Of a stretch of DNA of 64,000 nt, positions 36,201-46,449 are shown in pieces (position 1 is the first letter of the stretch; each line of letters starts with the position of its first letter). The DNA comes from Anthopleura xanthogrammica. Taxonomy: Eukaryota; Cnidaria; Anthozoa; Actiniaria; Actiniidae. The notes below the pieces were generated by a model, which had not been told where the DNA came from, did not search any database, and saw nothing but the letters and a program-made list of their open reading frames with translations. The translations under genes and the position numbers were made by a program. The stretch covers positions 5,213,001-5,277,000 of the forward strand of contig OZ025215.1 in NCBI GenBank assembly GCA_964019055.1, read 5' to 3'.

Positions 36201-39200
36201 GATTTGTTCTGGTGCATACCAAATTAACCCTTTCGGCTGATAGTCCAATGACCAATGTACTTCCAAAGGTTTGAAGATTAGAGGTTATTGCTCTGTTTAA
36301 AGAACAACGGTAACGGTAAGATCTTAACATACAGCTATTTCAAAAAAGGTTGGTGAAGGTTTTGCTGCATGTTCCTTAGTGCTTGTTGCATGCTGCATGT
36401 TGTTTACCAGTCTTGAAATGCATTATATTCAAATGTAAATAATGTCAGCACAGAAGAAAATATGCTGGAAAAACCTGCAGACAAAGTTTGGAAAAATCCC
36501 ATATTGCTGTGACCTTTTACTGCTTGAATTCACATTACCCATACTGCATTTAGGGCTTGGTTTGCAACAAGCAACAAAACCTTCAACAACCTTTTTTTGA
36601 GATAGGCCTTTTGCAGCTCATAAACACGTGACTGTATTTCATTTATTGAAAACAATTTTCATTGTATTTCTAATGCCTTGGGTGAAGCCTATTTCAAAAT
36701 GCCGTTATACCCCAGCCCTTAACTCGCTCTTGATCTTAAGATACTAAGCTTTTTAGAGTTTGTTTGCCTTCCAGTGTAGCCTTCCCCAAGGGACCCTGAG
36801 CTCAGCTCATTCGCTATTAAAGTGATATATCATCACATGACTGTTAGCTGCAAAGGGCCTATTGAATCATCGAATATATATTTATTTATATATGTTTATC
36901 TCCCTTAATCTGAAAAGTTCCTTTGTTTCCATGACCCTCAATGAGATACATACTTAACAATAACTGAATTTACATGTCTTTATGCCTGTTTGGCCCTGAC
37001 GGTTTTTGTTGTAAAGTCATTCCAAGTTATTTTACAGTGTTATCTGATTGGTCCGTTTTGTTCAAGTGCTTCTGGTTAGATTCCTGGTTAGCGTATCCGC
37101 AACGTAAAATTAAATGCAATACTACATGGAAGTCAATAACTATACCAAGAACAAAAAAATGTCTTAATTATTCTACTACGGTATATTGAAAAAGTACTAT
37201 ACCTTCTTAAAAAGACTTTATCAAAAGGTTCATTATCTTGCCCTGGTCTCAATGCTGTCTCACTAAGCTAAGAATGAATGATAAAAAAATGTATAAAATT
37301 AATCGTATGTTTGGGGGATTAAATAAATAACATTATTTGGTTTAAAGAATTAAGGTTTTTTTATGTAGTGTTTAAACAAGCAGGAGGCCGTGTCTACAAA
37401 TACCACATGATGGTATCTATAAACCAGGTTATAGACCACCTGCATCACATTGGAATGCAGCCCAATTTGGAGGACAAAATGATTGGCTCCAATTCTCAGG
37501 AGATTGAAATTCTTTTGTTTTGATCTCCAAATTAATAATTGAGCTGCTTTGACGTCACATGCAAGAAGTCTATAGATCCATCAACCACTGAACTGGAACA
37601 GATATAAAACTTTTGCTTGCTCAACCAAAACGCTTATAACACTCTCGTGAGATAGATACATAGATAGACAAACAGACAGATAGATAGGGAATCACGGGTG
37701 GCTTTGCGGTGAGAGCACTCGCCTCTCACCAAGGTGACCCGAGTTCAAGTTCCGCCGAGCTCGGTTTTTTATGTTAGTAGAGTTTCTAGTTGGTTCTCTC
37801 CTGTGCTTCGAGGGTTTTTCTCCGGGTTCTCCGGTTTTCTTCCCTCCGTAAAAATCAACTTCTAAATTCCAATTGGAATAGAAACAGTGGACGAATAGCT
37901 ACTTCTGTAGAGGAGCCACTGCTAATTCATATTTATTTTTATATTTATTTTTATATTTATAGATAGGTTTATTAGTAAACAACGTCATGAAAGTGTTGTA
38001 AGTGTTCTGCATCAGAAAGCAAGAGTTTTCTAGATGTTCCATTTCAGGGGATTCAGGTGCATGGCCGAGGAAGGTATGAAATACCTTTTAGCATGCACCC
38101 ACATGCACTGGCCAATTTTAGCAAAATATTGCAGTGGTATTAACCTTCTTCAAACCAGCTGACATTACTCTGAGTAAGTCTATGATTTTAAATTAAGTAC
38201 TAATTGGTTTCATGATGGGTTTCCTGTGTCAAAAACACAGTTATATAAGGGAAGGACCATTAGATAGTTGATGGGGGGTTGCGTAAATTGAAAAAAAAAT
38301 ATCGAGCAAGCTCTTGAACCTCAAAAAAATATTGAGCACGCTCTTCTGTGCGAAAGAAAATATCGAGCAAGCACAGGTCAAAGGTAATGGCACTTGATAA
38401 CTTGTATTTTGTGATTGCCCCTCAAATCATGGGTAATCGCATTTCCAAGGGTCTCAATTTTTAAAAATTCCTGTATCTGCCCTTGGAGGGTTAGGGTGTG
38501 GATACACATTGTAAATATAACCATTTATGAGAGGAAATCCAACTTGTGTGTTCAGAAAACTATGACATACTTGGTTACCCCATATACAATGATGCTACCA
38601 CATATTGAACAGCTTCATGATCAGAAATTCACCAATAATTCAAAAAAAAGCCTTTCATCAATTAGAGCCACTACACATGCCATGACCAACAGGGACGGCA
38701 GCTAGAGCACATTTTAAAGTGGAAGGGAGGGGTAGTATGCAAGTAAAGATGAGCCCCTGCCCAGCCACTAAGCTCCACAGTCCATGACCAAGGACTGTGG
38801 AGCACCCTAAAAAGTGTATGTGTGTAAAGGGGGGGGGGGGGGAGGGGGGGGCTAGATTACCAAAACCACCAAATACAATATATGTATTGTACAGAGAAAA
38901 ATTAGTCTGAATTAATTCTCATGACATGACATAATTCTCCTCAATACTGATACAAATTTAGAATATGCACGTTTTATTACCTGGATTTCTTCTCGAATGC
39001 CAGCATTTTGTAAAGATGTAATTGTTTGTATAAATCTTGAAAGGTATGCAGAAAATTTAGAACATGCTGTTGAAAGTTCCTGAAATATACAGTATATACA
39101 ATTTATTAAAAAATATAATAGTATATAATACTAAAGGGTATTATATTAGTACAAAATAATCTGGAATAATCTTTAAGGGTCTAATAATTTTAATTAATAA

Positions 39201-41559
39201 TTTAATATCATTATCACTATAAACCAAAGATATTAGTGGAACATAATTTCCACTAACTGAAATATAAAACCTGTATAATTTTGTTGATTTTTGTTTGTTT
39301 GCTGCTATAGCTTCAAACTCAACCAGTCTGTGTATTTCACTTTTGCTTCATGTAAGAGATTAATACTAGTCTCAGAATTGAAGAGGGAAGCCATATAAAG
39401 CCCAACGGCTGTAGGCCCAAGGGCTTTATAGGCTTATTGCTGACATTTGAGGTATTTACAACATGGCAAATCCCGATAGAAATTAAATTAGTGTGATCAT
39501 GTTGATGCACTCAGACATTTTGTTTTAGTGAGCATGTGTAGATTATGAATTTATAGCACTTTCAATGTTTCGCTCATCTTACATTGAGAAATGGAGGTTT
39601 AAATATGATGTGATAAACTTTCAATCTCAATCTTTTTGAACCATATGTGGCAGGGTTGATCAGAGATACATTCCGATGAATAACAAAGAAAACCATGTTA
39701 GGTATGCAATTAGTATTTATAAATTCATACTGAATTTCTTAATCTATTTTACATGTTTCCCCTCTTTTCTTAATAATTATAAAACTGATTTCAATGGATA
39801 GATATCATTTCAGAAGGGGGTTATAGTCTGATATAGTACGAGATGATGATGTTTCCGGAGGTGTAGCCGAGAAAAACATTGCCGTCAACACTGTTTTCCT
39901 TGGTCCCAGTCAATAAGTGTTAATTGTTATATAGCTAATCATTTTGACTATATAACGAGCATTCTCATTGGTTGATAGATGCTCACGTGATATTAGTTAA
40001 ATCTAACTGTATCCCGACCGGGATACAAGTGCCCAGCGCACGTGATCAGAACGTGAGAAATCAGTGGGGTGATATTATGAACCAATCAGAAACAAGTATG
40101 CTACTGAAGGTCATGAGCAGATCACATGCAAAAATATTTCCAGCTCGAGTGAAAATGGAGCCAAAAACGAAAAAGCAGAGATTTTCCAGTCTTTCTAGTG
40201 AAGAAATACAGACTCTTGTTGACAATAAGGACTCAGAAAACACCAAAAAAGCTACGAAAAATGCTATCGCAACCCTAGTAGCATTTTCTGATGAAACTGG
40301 TCATGAAAATCCCGAAAGATTAGCAAAACAAGAACTTGACGATTTGTTGGTCAAATTTTATCCCAATGCAAGGAAGAAAACTGGAGAATATTACAAGAAA
40401 TCAGCCTTGGTGTCCATTCGTTTTGGTCTTCAGAGACATTTCATGAAAAACGGAAATTTTGACATAATAAATGAATCTCCGAATCTCTCAGTAATGCTTG
40501 TTTTAACACGTCGGAAAGTACCAGTATTGTAGCAGCAAGTTCTACGTCAATAGATCAACCACGCAGCTGTCCGCAATCACCTGTACTGATGCAGAATTTT
40601 GCTTCCCAAAGTCAAGAAACAGTGACTTTTCAAGCAGGGGCTTTTTCAGGTGCAAATGTGACCTTTAATTTCTACTCGAAGTGAGTTTTAAAGAAACATT
40701 GAACTATTCAAAAATCTTATATATTCATTGAACTTTGATTTTTTGATCTTTTGAATCGTGTATCCGTTTAGTAACGGTCTTATGTTATGTTGCAAGCTCA
40801 CGGAATAAAAATTCAAATTTTCTAAATTGACTTGTCTAAAATGATTAGCTATATAACAACTAACTGGTTTCCCGAGGGATCAGTCATTAAGTGTATATTG
40901 TATGAGATACTGTACTGCCCTAATATATTGCAGTGCGAGGGATTGTGCATTTCAAATGTCACTGTAAAAGCAAAATGTTAGTTTTGCAGCATTTTTCTTA
41001 TTATTAATTACTAAATCATTCGGATAGCACTTTACAGCAGACTGAAACCTACCTTTGTTTGAAGAACTCGAAGCTTGGCAATGAGAATTTTAAACCTTTC
41101 CTCCACCAGTTCAACAAATGGTAAATAATTTTTAAACTCTAAATATGGGATGATGAGGGAAAACGCCGAAATATTGTTGCCAGACTTATCTTTTCCTGTA
41201 AAGATAAATGAGTGACAAGCAAAGTCTTTTTCTTTGAGGATAAACAGTTTTGTATCGACCATATTTTCAGGCGCGTCACGCAAAAGTTCACCACTAAGAG
41301 TGCGTGACACAACATACTTCACGCAATGCTCTTGTGCTGCTTGTTCGCCTGATCCTAGCCAAACATGTTGTAGTCTTGGCCCAAGAATATTATCCCAGTA
41401 CGACAGAACGAAAGATAAGAAAGGTTTACTTTCCTGTAGAGAAGAAATATGCTGCGAAGAGAAGTTTACAAACGAGAAGCTGTCTTCAACTGGTGAAGTC
41501 CACAATGTTGATGCAAGGCTTGAGTTGAACGATTCCGTCTTTGAATTCGCAGAATCCAT
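24214..41559 (-). CDS. C9orf72: C9orf72 homologue, DENN-family autophagy and GTPase regulator
   Basis: Nine coding exons with GT/AG borders and matching phase are read on the minus strand: 41053-41559, 38981-39079, 37203-37267, 36220-36292, 35263-35388, 31982-32181, 30150-30207, 25365-25474, 24214-24406. They total 1431 nt, about 476 aa, against 481 aa for the human long isoform. Recognisable stretches are [10 protein letters not shown] (residue 54 on, uDENN), [61 protein letters not shown] and [14 protein letters not shown] near the end. In vertebrates the protein forms a complex with SMCR8 and WDR41, binds lysosomes and takes part in autophagy and Rab/Arf regulation. The N-terminus before YWDNILGPR is about 20 residues longer than in human. 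A segment matching human residues before the FLLNAISSH region is short here; an unseen phase-0 exon between 37268 and 38980 cannot be excluded. Exons 6 and 7 are the least conserved. Introns hold many mobile elements. Confidence 0.85.
24621..24811. repeat. MITE-like inverted repeat in a C9orf72 intron
   Basis: TAAAGCCTTTTTCACACTAT and GCTAGCATAAGCATA at the left are inverted at 24775-24811. A G18 run follows at 24821-24838. Confidence 0.65.
25475..28010 (+). mobile_element. Decayed RTE-type LINE in a C9orf72 intron
   Basis: Endonuclease-like remnants start at about 26055 ([11 protein letters not shown]) and continue in the frame 26360-26770 ([16 protein letters not shown], then ESDHR near the end). 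Reverse-transcriptase remnants lie at 27765-27990 ([20 protein letters not shown]). The motifs match the APE endonuclease and RT of RTE-like elements annotated as craniofacial development protein 2-like. Multiple stops and frameshifts make it inactive. A SINE sits inside it at 27566-27745. The 5' start is uncertain. Confidence 0.65.
27566..27745 (+). mobile_element. tRNA-derived SINE, plus orientation
   Basis: The best-preserved copy in the window: tRNA-like head GGTGTAGCGGTGAGAGCGC with B box GAGTTCGAGCC, then GTGAGTAGAGTTG, GGTTCTCTCCTGTGCTTCG, GGGTTTTTCCGGGTTCTCCG and TTCCTCCCTC, ending AAATTCCAATT. It interrupts the RT remnant of an older LINE, which gives their relative age. Confidence 0.8.
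28395..28720 (+). mobile_element. Second tRNA-like SINE family, diverged
   Basis: The start GGTTGGCTCAGTTGGTTGAGCA is a tRNA-type A-box region followed by GGGAGGGTCTTAA. The downstream body has AGAAGGTGCTGCCTTTGTAAT and CTCGGATGACCACGTAAA. The 3' limit is uncertain. Confidence 0.45.
28840..30010. repeat. Inverted pair containing GTCGAAACATGCC
   Basis: TAGTTTAGTCGAAACATGCC near 29030 is inverted near 29925-29945, with flanking GCTTTGC motifs. The interval holds a SINE fragment and otherwise unassigned intron sequence. Confidence 0.45.
29260..29395 (-). mobile_element. SINE fragment, minus orientation
   Basis: Carries GGAGGGAGGAAACCG, GTACCCGGAGAAAACG and GTAGCACAGGAGAGA, the reverse complement of the SINE body, without the tRNA head. 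Confidence 0.55.
30208..31981. other. C9orf72 intron between coding exons 6 and 7
   Basis: AT-rich intron sequence. It contains a cluster of ACGTCA motifs at 31687-31742; the remainder shows no recognised element. Confidence 0.5.
31687..31742 (+). repeat. Tandem array of CRE-like TGACGTCA/ACGTCATGATGACG units
   Basis: Three tandem units of about 20 bp (ACGTCATGATGACGTGA type), each containing inverted ACGTCA half sites as bound by CREB/ATF proteins. It lies in a C9orf72 intron. Function is inference; tandem duplication alone could explain it. Confidence 0.55.
32985..33525 (+). mobile_element. LINE RT C-terminal fragment in a C9orf72 intron
   Basis: Frames read [28 protein letters not shown], then after a frame change [23 protein letters not shown] and [10 protein letters not shown]. 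This is the usual region downstream of the RT domain in jockey/CR1-like elements. Frameshifts show it is dead. Confidence 0.7.
34300..34409. repeat. Foldback palindrome
   Basis: AATTAGAAGACTCACTCTCG and ATTTCTATCGGCT...GATAGTTGAC at the left are inverted at 34356-34409. A smaller hairpin (CTATCTATCAGCCGATAGATAG) lies at 34165-34187. Confidence 0.65.
34637..34690. repeat. Short hairpin with TGACGTCAAT ends
   Basis: TGACGTCAATCGTCCAATAA is inverted at 34669-34690 with a small loop. Confidence 0.6.
34820..34990 (-). mobile_element. Single-arm copy of the 57928-59133 element
   Basis: AATATATGTTTTGTGAACTG, GCATATTTGGAAAA and AGAGATATCAAAAAACTGTA match 58790-58980 with moderate divergence. Confidence 0.6.
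36332..36610. mobile_element. CAGCTATTTCAAAAAA MITE in a C9orf72 intron
   Basis: About 280 bp, co-linear with 62406-62689 (shared GTAAATAATGTCAGCACAGA and AAACCTGCAGACAAAGTTTG). The right terminus is diverged. Confidence 0.7.
37390..37620. repeat. Diverged foldback repeat related to 57246-57440
   Basis: GGAATGCAGCCCAATTTGGAGG and the inverted CTCCAAATT...GCTGCTTTGACG resemble the arms at 57296-57370 with many substitutions. Confidence 0.45.
37686..37885 (+). mobile_element. tRNA-derived SINE, plus orientation
   Basis: Head GGTGGCTTTGCGGTGAGAGC with GAGTTCAAGTTCC, body GGTTCTCTCCTGTGCTTCG and tail CTTCTAAATTCCAATTGG. Same family as 27566-27745. Confidence 0.75.
38829..38851 (+). repeat. G-tract next to a C9orf72 exon
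   Basis: G14, one A and about G8. It lies about 130 bp downstream of coding exon 2 in the transcribed direction, where the transcript would carry C runs and the other strand could form a quadruplex. Confidence 0.7.
39928..40858. mobile_element. Internally deleted TIR element with Crypton-related ORF
   Basis: GTTATATAGCTAATCATTTT near 39928 is perfectly inverted near 40839-40858. The interior holds the two ends of one protein, with the middle missing. The element lies in the first coding intron of the C9orf72 homologue in opposite orientation. No target duplication was established. Confidence 0.6.
40156..40532 (+). pseudogene. N-terminal domain of a Crypton-related protein, truncated
   Basis: From [19 protein letters not shown] the frame continues with [36 protein letters not shown] and [17 protein letters not shown]. 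This is the conserved N-terminal module of Crypton-derived proteins, many of them in cnidarian genomes. After ESPNLS the frame is lost, and in the next frame (from about 40505) a C-terminal tail of the type [14 protein letters not shown] follows to a stop near 40684. The tyrosine-recombinase domain expected between them is absent, so the copy is an internal-deletion derivative. An upstream extension to 39972 is open but does not look conserved. Confidence 0.6.
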
Positions 41560-41639
41560 GAATTGGCAATTTAGTTTATCTACCTGGACATTTATGATAA
41601 CTGTACTATGATCTAGAGTGTTCCTTATCTCTCAGAGAG

Positions 41640-42330
41640 TTAAAACTTGCCTTCTAAGTTAAACAACTCGAAACTGAACAAACCACACACAACTCGTTCG
41701 AGGCGGAAGCCAATCTCGTGCCCAGAGTCCTCCGGCTTTTTGGTCAGCGGGCTGGCTGGGGGAACACAGGTAACCCATGCCACTAATGCCCAGGTCAGAG
41801 GGGGAGCACTATACCCCGAGCGGAGAGTGACCCCCGAAAATTTCCGGATGGAGTCCATGTTCAAGTGGAATACAATTTATGTATTGTATTGTAGTGTATT
41901 GTTCTATATTGTATGTATTGTATTGTCTTCTATTTTCGTTCTATTGTTACTTGAACATGGATTTACAACCGCTTTTTTTTAAATCGCTGTTTTCTGAAGA
42001 TTTCTTAGAGTTCTTACTTACCTTTTTAACAAAATAGCAAGGAAGCTAAGTAATCTTCGAAAACAGAGGATTCATTATAAATGGACATTGAACCGTCATT
42101 AGCCCATATGCACAAAAATATTTATTACAAATGGGCAGTGGAAGGACATAAAAAGTTTTTGGGTAGCGGGGAGAGGGGGAAGGGGGAGGGGGAGGGGTTC
42201 ATGAAGAAAAAGCAAACCAAGAAAACACCCACACACACGCACACAAAATAATAAGCAAATCCCCCCCCCAAAAAAAAGCGTTTAAAAGAAACAAGAAACA
42301 AATTGCAATACGCAGGGAACGCGGAGCGTA
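41640..42330. other. Unassigned sequence upstream of the C9orf72 homologue
   Basis: 41690-41850 looks like a short GC-rich repeat with CCCAGAGTCCTCCGGC and ATACCCCGAGCGGAG, possibly an old SINE. TGTATTGTATTG repeats lie at 41870-41930. The promoter of C9orf72 should lie just above 41559 but no motif is clear. Confidence 0.35.
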
Positions 42331-42338
42331 ATTTTGAT

Positions 42339-43040
42339 GGGGGGGGGGGGGGGGGGGGGGGGGCTAACAACCACCACAGACTGGACCACCTAGGAAGGTT
42401 TGGGGGCATGCTCCCCCGGGAAAAAAATTGAAATTGAGACCCACGGAAGTGCGATTTTGAGGGGCATTTGCATCTATTTATTACATTAAAGTTATGACAA
42501 TTTTGCACATTCTGGCTATGAAAAAAGAGAAAAGGCCTTTTTGATATAAGATAGTAGGAAATATTTTCACTGACTATAAACCTTTACTAAATGTACTTAA
42601 TTGTACGTCAAAGTTCCAAAATTTAAATTCTTTTGCAGTTGTTGTTTTTCGACACAAACTCGCTTGTATCGGAGTCTAACTGTCCGCTCTTTGTGGCAGT
42701 TCAAGAGAATCGTTGTTGAATGTTTTTGCATGTTACCTATCAGCCATGTCTCTACTCTCCTTGCCATCGAAAAAGCCCTTTCACCAGTGATATCGTGACG
42801 TCTCCGCTAGGCTCGTTTTCTTGTTGCCGTAATAAATCATGGGTTTAGAGAAGTCTAATGGACTGCTGGATTCGTTGAAGAACTGGCTTCTTGAATTGAC
42901 ATTTGATTATTTCATATTTTACACAGCTAATTTATTGAGAAGAGCAGGAGAACTTGGTATTTTAAATAGCAAATAAATAATTCAAAATGGCGGCAAAATT
43001 ATTGGGGGGGCTATAGCCCCCCAGCCCCCCCTGCTCCGCG
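42339..43040. mobile_element. Repeat bounded by G/C-rich termini
   Basis: A G25 run (42339-42363) followed by CTAACAACC and CTCCCCCGGG, and at the other side GGGGGGCTATAGCCCCCCAG with CCTGCTCCGCGGTCCCTG. The poly-G/C ends recall MITE-like repeats; the internal sequence is AT-rich and non-coding. Confidence 0.4.
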
Positions 43041-43170
43041 GTCCCTGAAATACAGGGGATTTCTATATTATTATTTTCAATTAATTTTGGACATTTTTCT
43101 TCATTGATGTTACCCCCCCCCCCTTCTTTTTATAGTAATTACGTTTATTAATAGTATTATTATATTTTTT

Positions 43171-43366
43171 ATATACACCTACTTGCAAGAACGTTGTCAT
43201 ACAACATTTGAGCATTTGTAGTTTAGTGGATTAGGAATAAATTAAAAGTACAAAAGAAGATCATTGAAGCAGAACTCTTTCTTTTGTACTTTTAATTTAT
43301 TCCTAATCTTGAAACTACAAATGTTCAAATGTTGTATGACAACGTTTTTGCAAGTAGGTGTATATA
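43171..43366. repeat. Foldback palindrome
   Basis: TATACACCTACTTGCAAGAA and ACGTTGTCATACAACATTTG are inverted at 43325-43366. Arms of about 85 bp with few mismatches. Confidence 0.75.
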
Positions 43367-43369
43367 GAT

Positions 43370-44349
43370 TATATATAGATTATATTTTGAGCATGCATCA
43401 GGGTTGGTCAGCAGTCATTGGTATTAGCTGTGGTGCCGGGTTTCCCTGCCTCAGAAGATGTATTCGTACTAGCTTGTATTATGATATACAGTCAATGTCA
43501 TAACGTTGTCCACGTACAAAAAAGACATTTAGACGAAAAGAAATGTCACGTGATACCTAATACACTCGCTCTAAATGCTTGATACCAGCAATAATTTTCT
43601 CTGTTCATTGTTACTCAATATAGTCTGAAACCAGAATTTCTATCGTTTGAAACAAATAAACAAATCATCACGTGCATGATACTTCTTTTGGTTTTGAAGT
43701 CTTTTTTCACAGGACAACATTTTTGACAAAGACTGTAGTTTTTCCTTTTGCATTTGGACGTTAATTTATCTCAAGGAAAAATTATGATGAATAATTAACA
43801 AATGATCGAATAAACAGATCCTGATCCTTTATACATGGAAAAGCTGATATCACAAGTAAACGACGCTTTAATTTGGCAACATAAATGTCTTTAGCTTTAT
43901 TTATTATTTTCCTTTATCATCATCAAACTTTGAAAAAAGTATCTAAAAAAATACATCTATACAACGACTAAACCACCACTAATATAAACAACAAATATCA
44001 AGTTATACATGAATTACAAATGCGGTCATATTTTCCTTTTTAATTGATCCCACGGTAAGTAGTTATTATAAATATAAACAATATTTTATAAATATAAAAG
44101 ATTCGCATGTCCTAAATTCGCGCCTTTTTGTACTGTTAAAGCAGCCCTAGCCACTGCATGTTTCACTTTTTATTACTAAACAAAATGCTACAATACAAAC
44201 ATAATGCATAAGATATGGATCGGAAGACATAGCTTCGAAGTTCTCGAGCTCTGAATGCTGCGGTAGATCTAGACTTAACTGTTCTTGTTAGCACTCCAAT
44301 CTCAATACACCAGTTTTTGGGATTTTAGTTCTCTCTCGTCATCAATTAG
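43370..44349. other. Unassigned AT-rich sequence
   Basis: No coding frame, RNA gene or clear repeat recognised. Confidence 0.4.
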
Positions 44350-44571
44350 CTAAGCTTTTTTAACACACGTTTCTAATTGAGGTGGCTTGCTGTAGACACC
44401 AAGTCCTTCCGGTAGGAGTCCAGTTGATGTCCAAGGATCGAGATACGGTTCTTTACACCACGCTTCTTCATTGCACTTCTTTCCCCCAACAAGCTGCATA
44501 ACTTTGGCGTGAATTGCTGTGAAAAGCACAATAGAGCCACATACGATTCCAATTTCCAAGACAAGAACCAT
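44350..44571 (-). CDS. Small single-span membrane protein A
   Basis: A 73-residue frame starting in a good context (GCAATGG). Residues 2-25 form one hydrophobic segment (VLVLEIGIVCGSIVLFTAI). The rest is polar with CNEEAWCKEP and a proline-rich stretch. The start resembles the protein at 46282-46449 in spacing: M-V-x-x-x-E-x-G-I-x-x-G-S. The two are on the same strand 1.7 kb apart and may be tandem paralogues. The family is not recognised. Single exon as seen, although a 5' non-coding exon is possible. Confidence 0.45.
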   Translation of the reverse strand: MVLVLEIGIVCGSIVLFTAIHAKVMQLVGGKKCNEEAWCKEPYLDPWTSTGLLPEGLGVYSKPPQLETCVKKA

Positions 44572-46281
44572 TGCAGATGCTGTCTTTTTTTCTTTATTTT
44601 ACTTGTGTGACTTCAAAACGATCGTTAATCCTAACGGTTCGCTGAATTTTTACGTTTAGAGGCGTGTAGCAGGCGCGTAAACATTTGTACTTCTTTAATG
44701 GGATCCATTCCAATCATTTATCAAAACCGTCCAATCAGGTTATCTCTAGCATAATTACCATAATTCGCACGCCGCTTCCAGCCGCTTTTTGGCCCGAAAA
44801 TTTCTGGTTAGAAGAACCGCTTTAAAGTGATACTTCAATTGAAAGAGCCCAGATCTTCAATATTCGAATTATGTAATGCCTCTTTCTACCACTGTAATAT
44901 TTAAAGATTTCTTCTCCTTCTCTCGGACATCTTTGCATTTTCCCCATGAATTATATTATGCCTAATCTCAGTTCTTTGAGTTAATCTATGAAATATAATA
45001 CGACCATCAGTATTCTAATTAAGGTGAGCAATAATACCTGGGGACTCCGATGTGAAAGTGCCGGGGATCCGCGTCGTACCTTTTAGGTGTAAATTTTCGT
45101 TATTTAATACCTTTGGTACGTTATTTGGTGAGAATTAGGGTATTTGGTACCATTCAGGGGTGGAACGTGCGATTGTTACGACTACGAGAAGGATAATTTT
45201 GGGACGTTTTAGGGGTCATTTTCAAAGTTTTCGACGAGCATCCCCGCCCTTCTACATATGGGAGTCGGGAGTCCCACCCCTTTCCCCTCCCCTCCCCCGT
45301 CCCTTGGCGATACTAAAATGAAGAAGCACACTGACACATATCGCTCAGTATTAATTTGATATCAGTCATTAGCCGTTCTGTAACTCAAAGTCTATCATTT
45401 TTAACATTCGTTGAAAGATTTTAGATAATAAAGATGATTTCACAGATTTTGTGTCTTCACAAGCGAAAACGGCGTCCTTTTGTTTCCTATTTTGTTGTTT
45501 GGAGTCCGTCTTTGTTTGCCATCGATTACTTGCTTGTGTGTTCCGCGTAGCTTCACTTTCAACATAAACAAACAGGTGGGATCGAATTTTAATTTAGAAT
45601 AACTAATTACCGTGCAGTGTGAAATGCCACAAGCCATAACTTCATGAGCCATTTTTCTTTGAAAACACCTGGTTTTTATTTTTTCATGCGTGAAGTTTTA
45701 TTTGCACAATAAATTTACTGAATTTCGCTACAAAGGCAAAACTACAATTTCAGTGCTAAAGAGACGCATCTACTGAAATCCCGTAAGTGCACGCGTTCGT
45801 TGTATCATTTTCTTTGCGTATAGACTATAATTTATATACGTTTACATAATCTGACATCAAAGCATTGTATATATATTCATTTGTATATAAAACTTGAGTG
45901 TATATTGTTATTCTTGACATGTTTTTGGTGTGTAAATTATACTGATGTACCACTGAAGCTTGCTTGTTGAATTGATGAAAATAGACCTCTTTGTGCTTGA
46001 ATATTATTACTATTTAACATTATTATTTTTAGTGTTTTAAATATTTTTTGGTGTTTGCTAATCGGCTACTGATACCAAAGCCTACTCGTTGAATTGATGA
46101 AAATGGACTTCTTTGCAGTGCTCTAACATTATTATTCCATTATTTACTTGCTGCGCTGAGTTCTGAAGACGACGTTTTGATAGAATTTCGCAGAGCTCAA
46201 TTTGTTAGTTTTGTTTTCGTGCAGTATCAACACTTGCTTTCGAATCCATCATACAGACATGCTGTCTTTTTTCCAATTTCT
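44572..46281. other. Intergenic sequence between the two small membrane proteins
   Basis: No recognised gene. A GC-richer block lies at about 45040-45300 with GGTACC-containing words. Confidence 0.4.
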
Positions 46282-46449
46282 TCAGTCCGTTTTCTTTGAT
46301 TTTTGAGATTTTTTCTTGACTTGTTTGCGAGCTTCATCTTTCTCCATGTTGTCTTCGGATACTCTCACCATCTTTTTTAGGAACGTCAAATAAACGTATC
46401 CAAAAACCATTGCTGATCCAACCATTATTCCAGCTTCCATTACAACCAT
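46282..46449 (-). CDS. Small single-span membrane protein B
   Basis: A 55-residue frame from the ATG at 46449 (an upstream open extension has no ATG). Residues 2-27 are hydrophobic (VVMEAGIMVGSAMVFGYVY), followed by a basic tail ending KKKSQKSKKTD. The transmembrane start shares E-x-G-I-x-x-G-S-x-x-x-F with the protein at 44350-44571. This looks like a tail-in-cytosol micropeptide, but coding status rests only on composition and that resemblance. Confidence 0.45.
   Translation of the reverse strand: MVVMEAGIMVGSAMVFGYVYLTFLKKMVRVSEDNMEKDEARKQVKKKSQKSKKTD

Noticed and set aside
38270..38370. Three ATATCGAGCAAGC-type repeats as a regulatory array
   Set aside because: Only three imperfect copies in low-complexity A-rich sequence; no further support.
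41234..41611. 125-residue plus-strand frame
   Set aside because: Antisense shadow of the first C9orf72 coding exon.
45440..45652. 70-residue minus-strand frame
   Set aside because: No domain, membrane segment or repeat support; chance frame.
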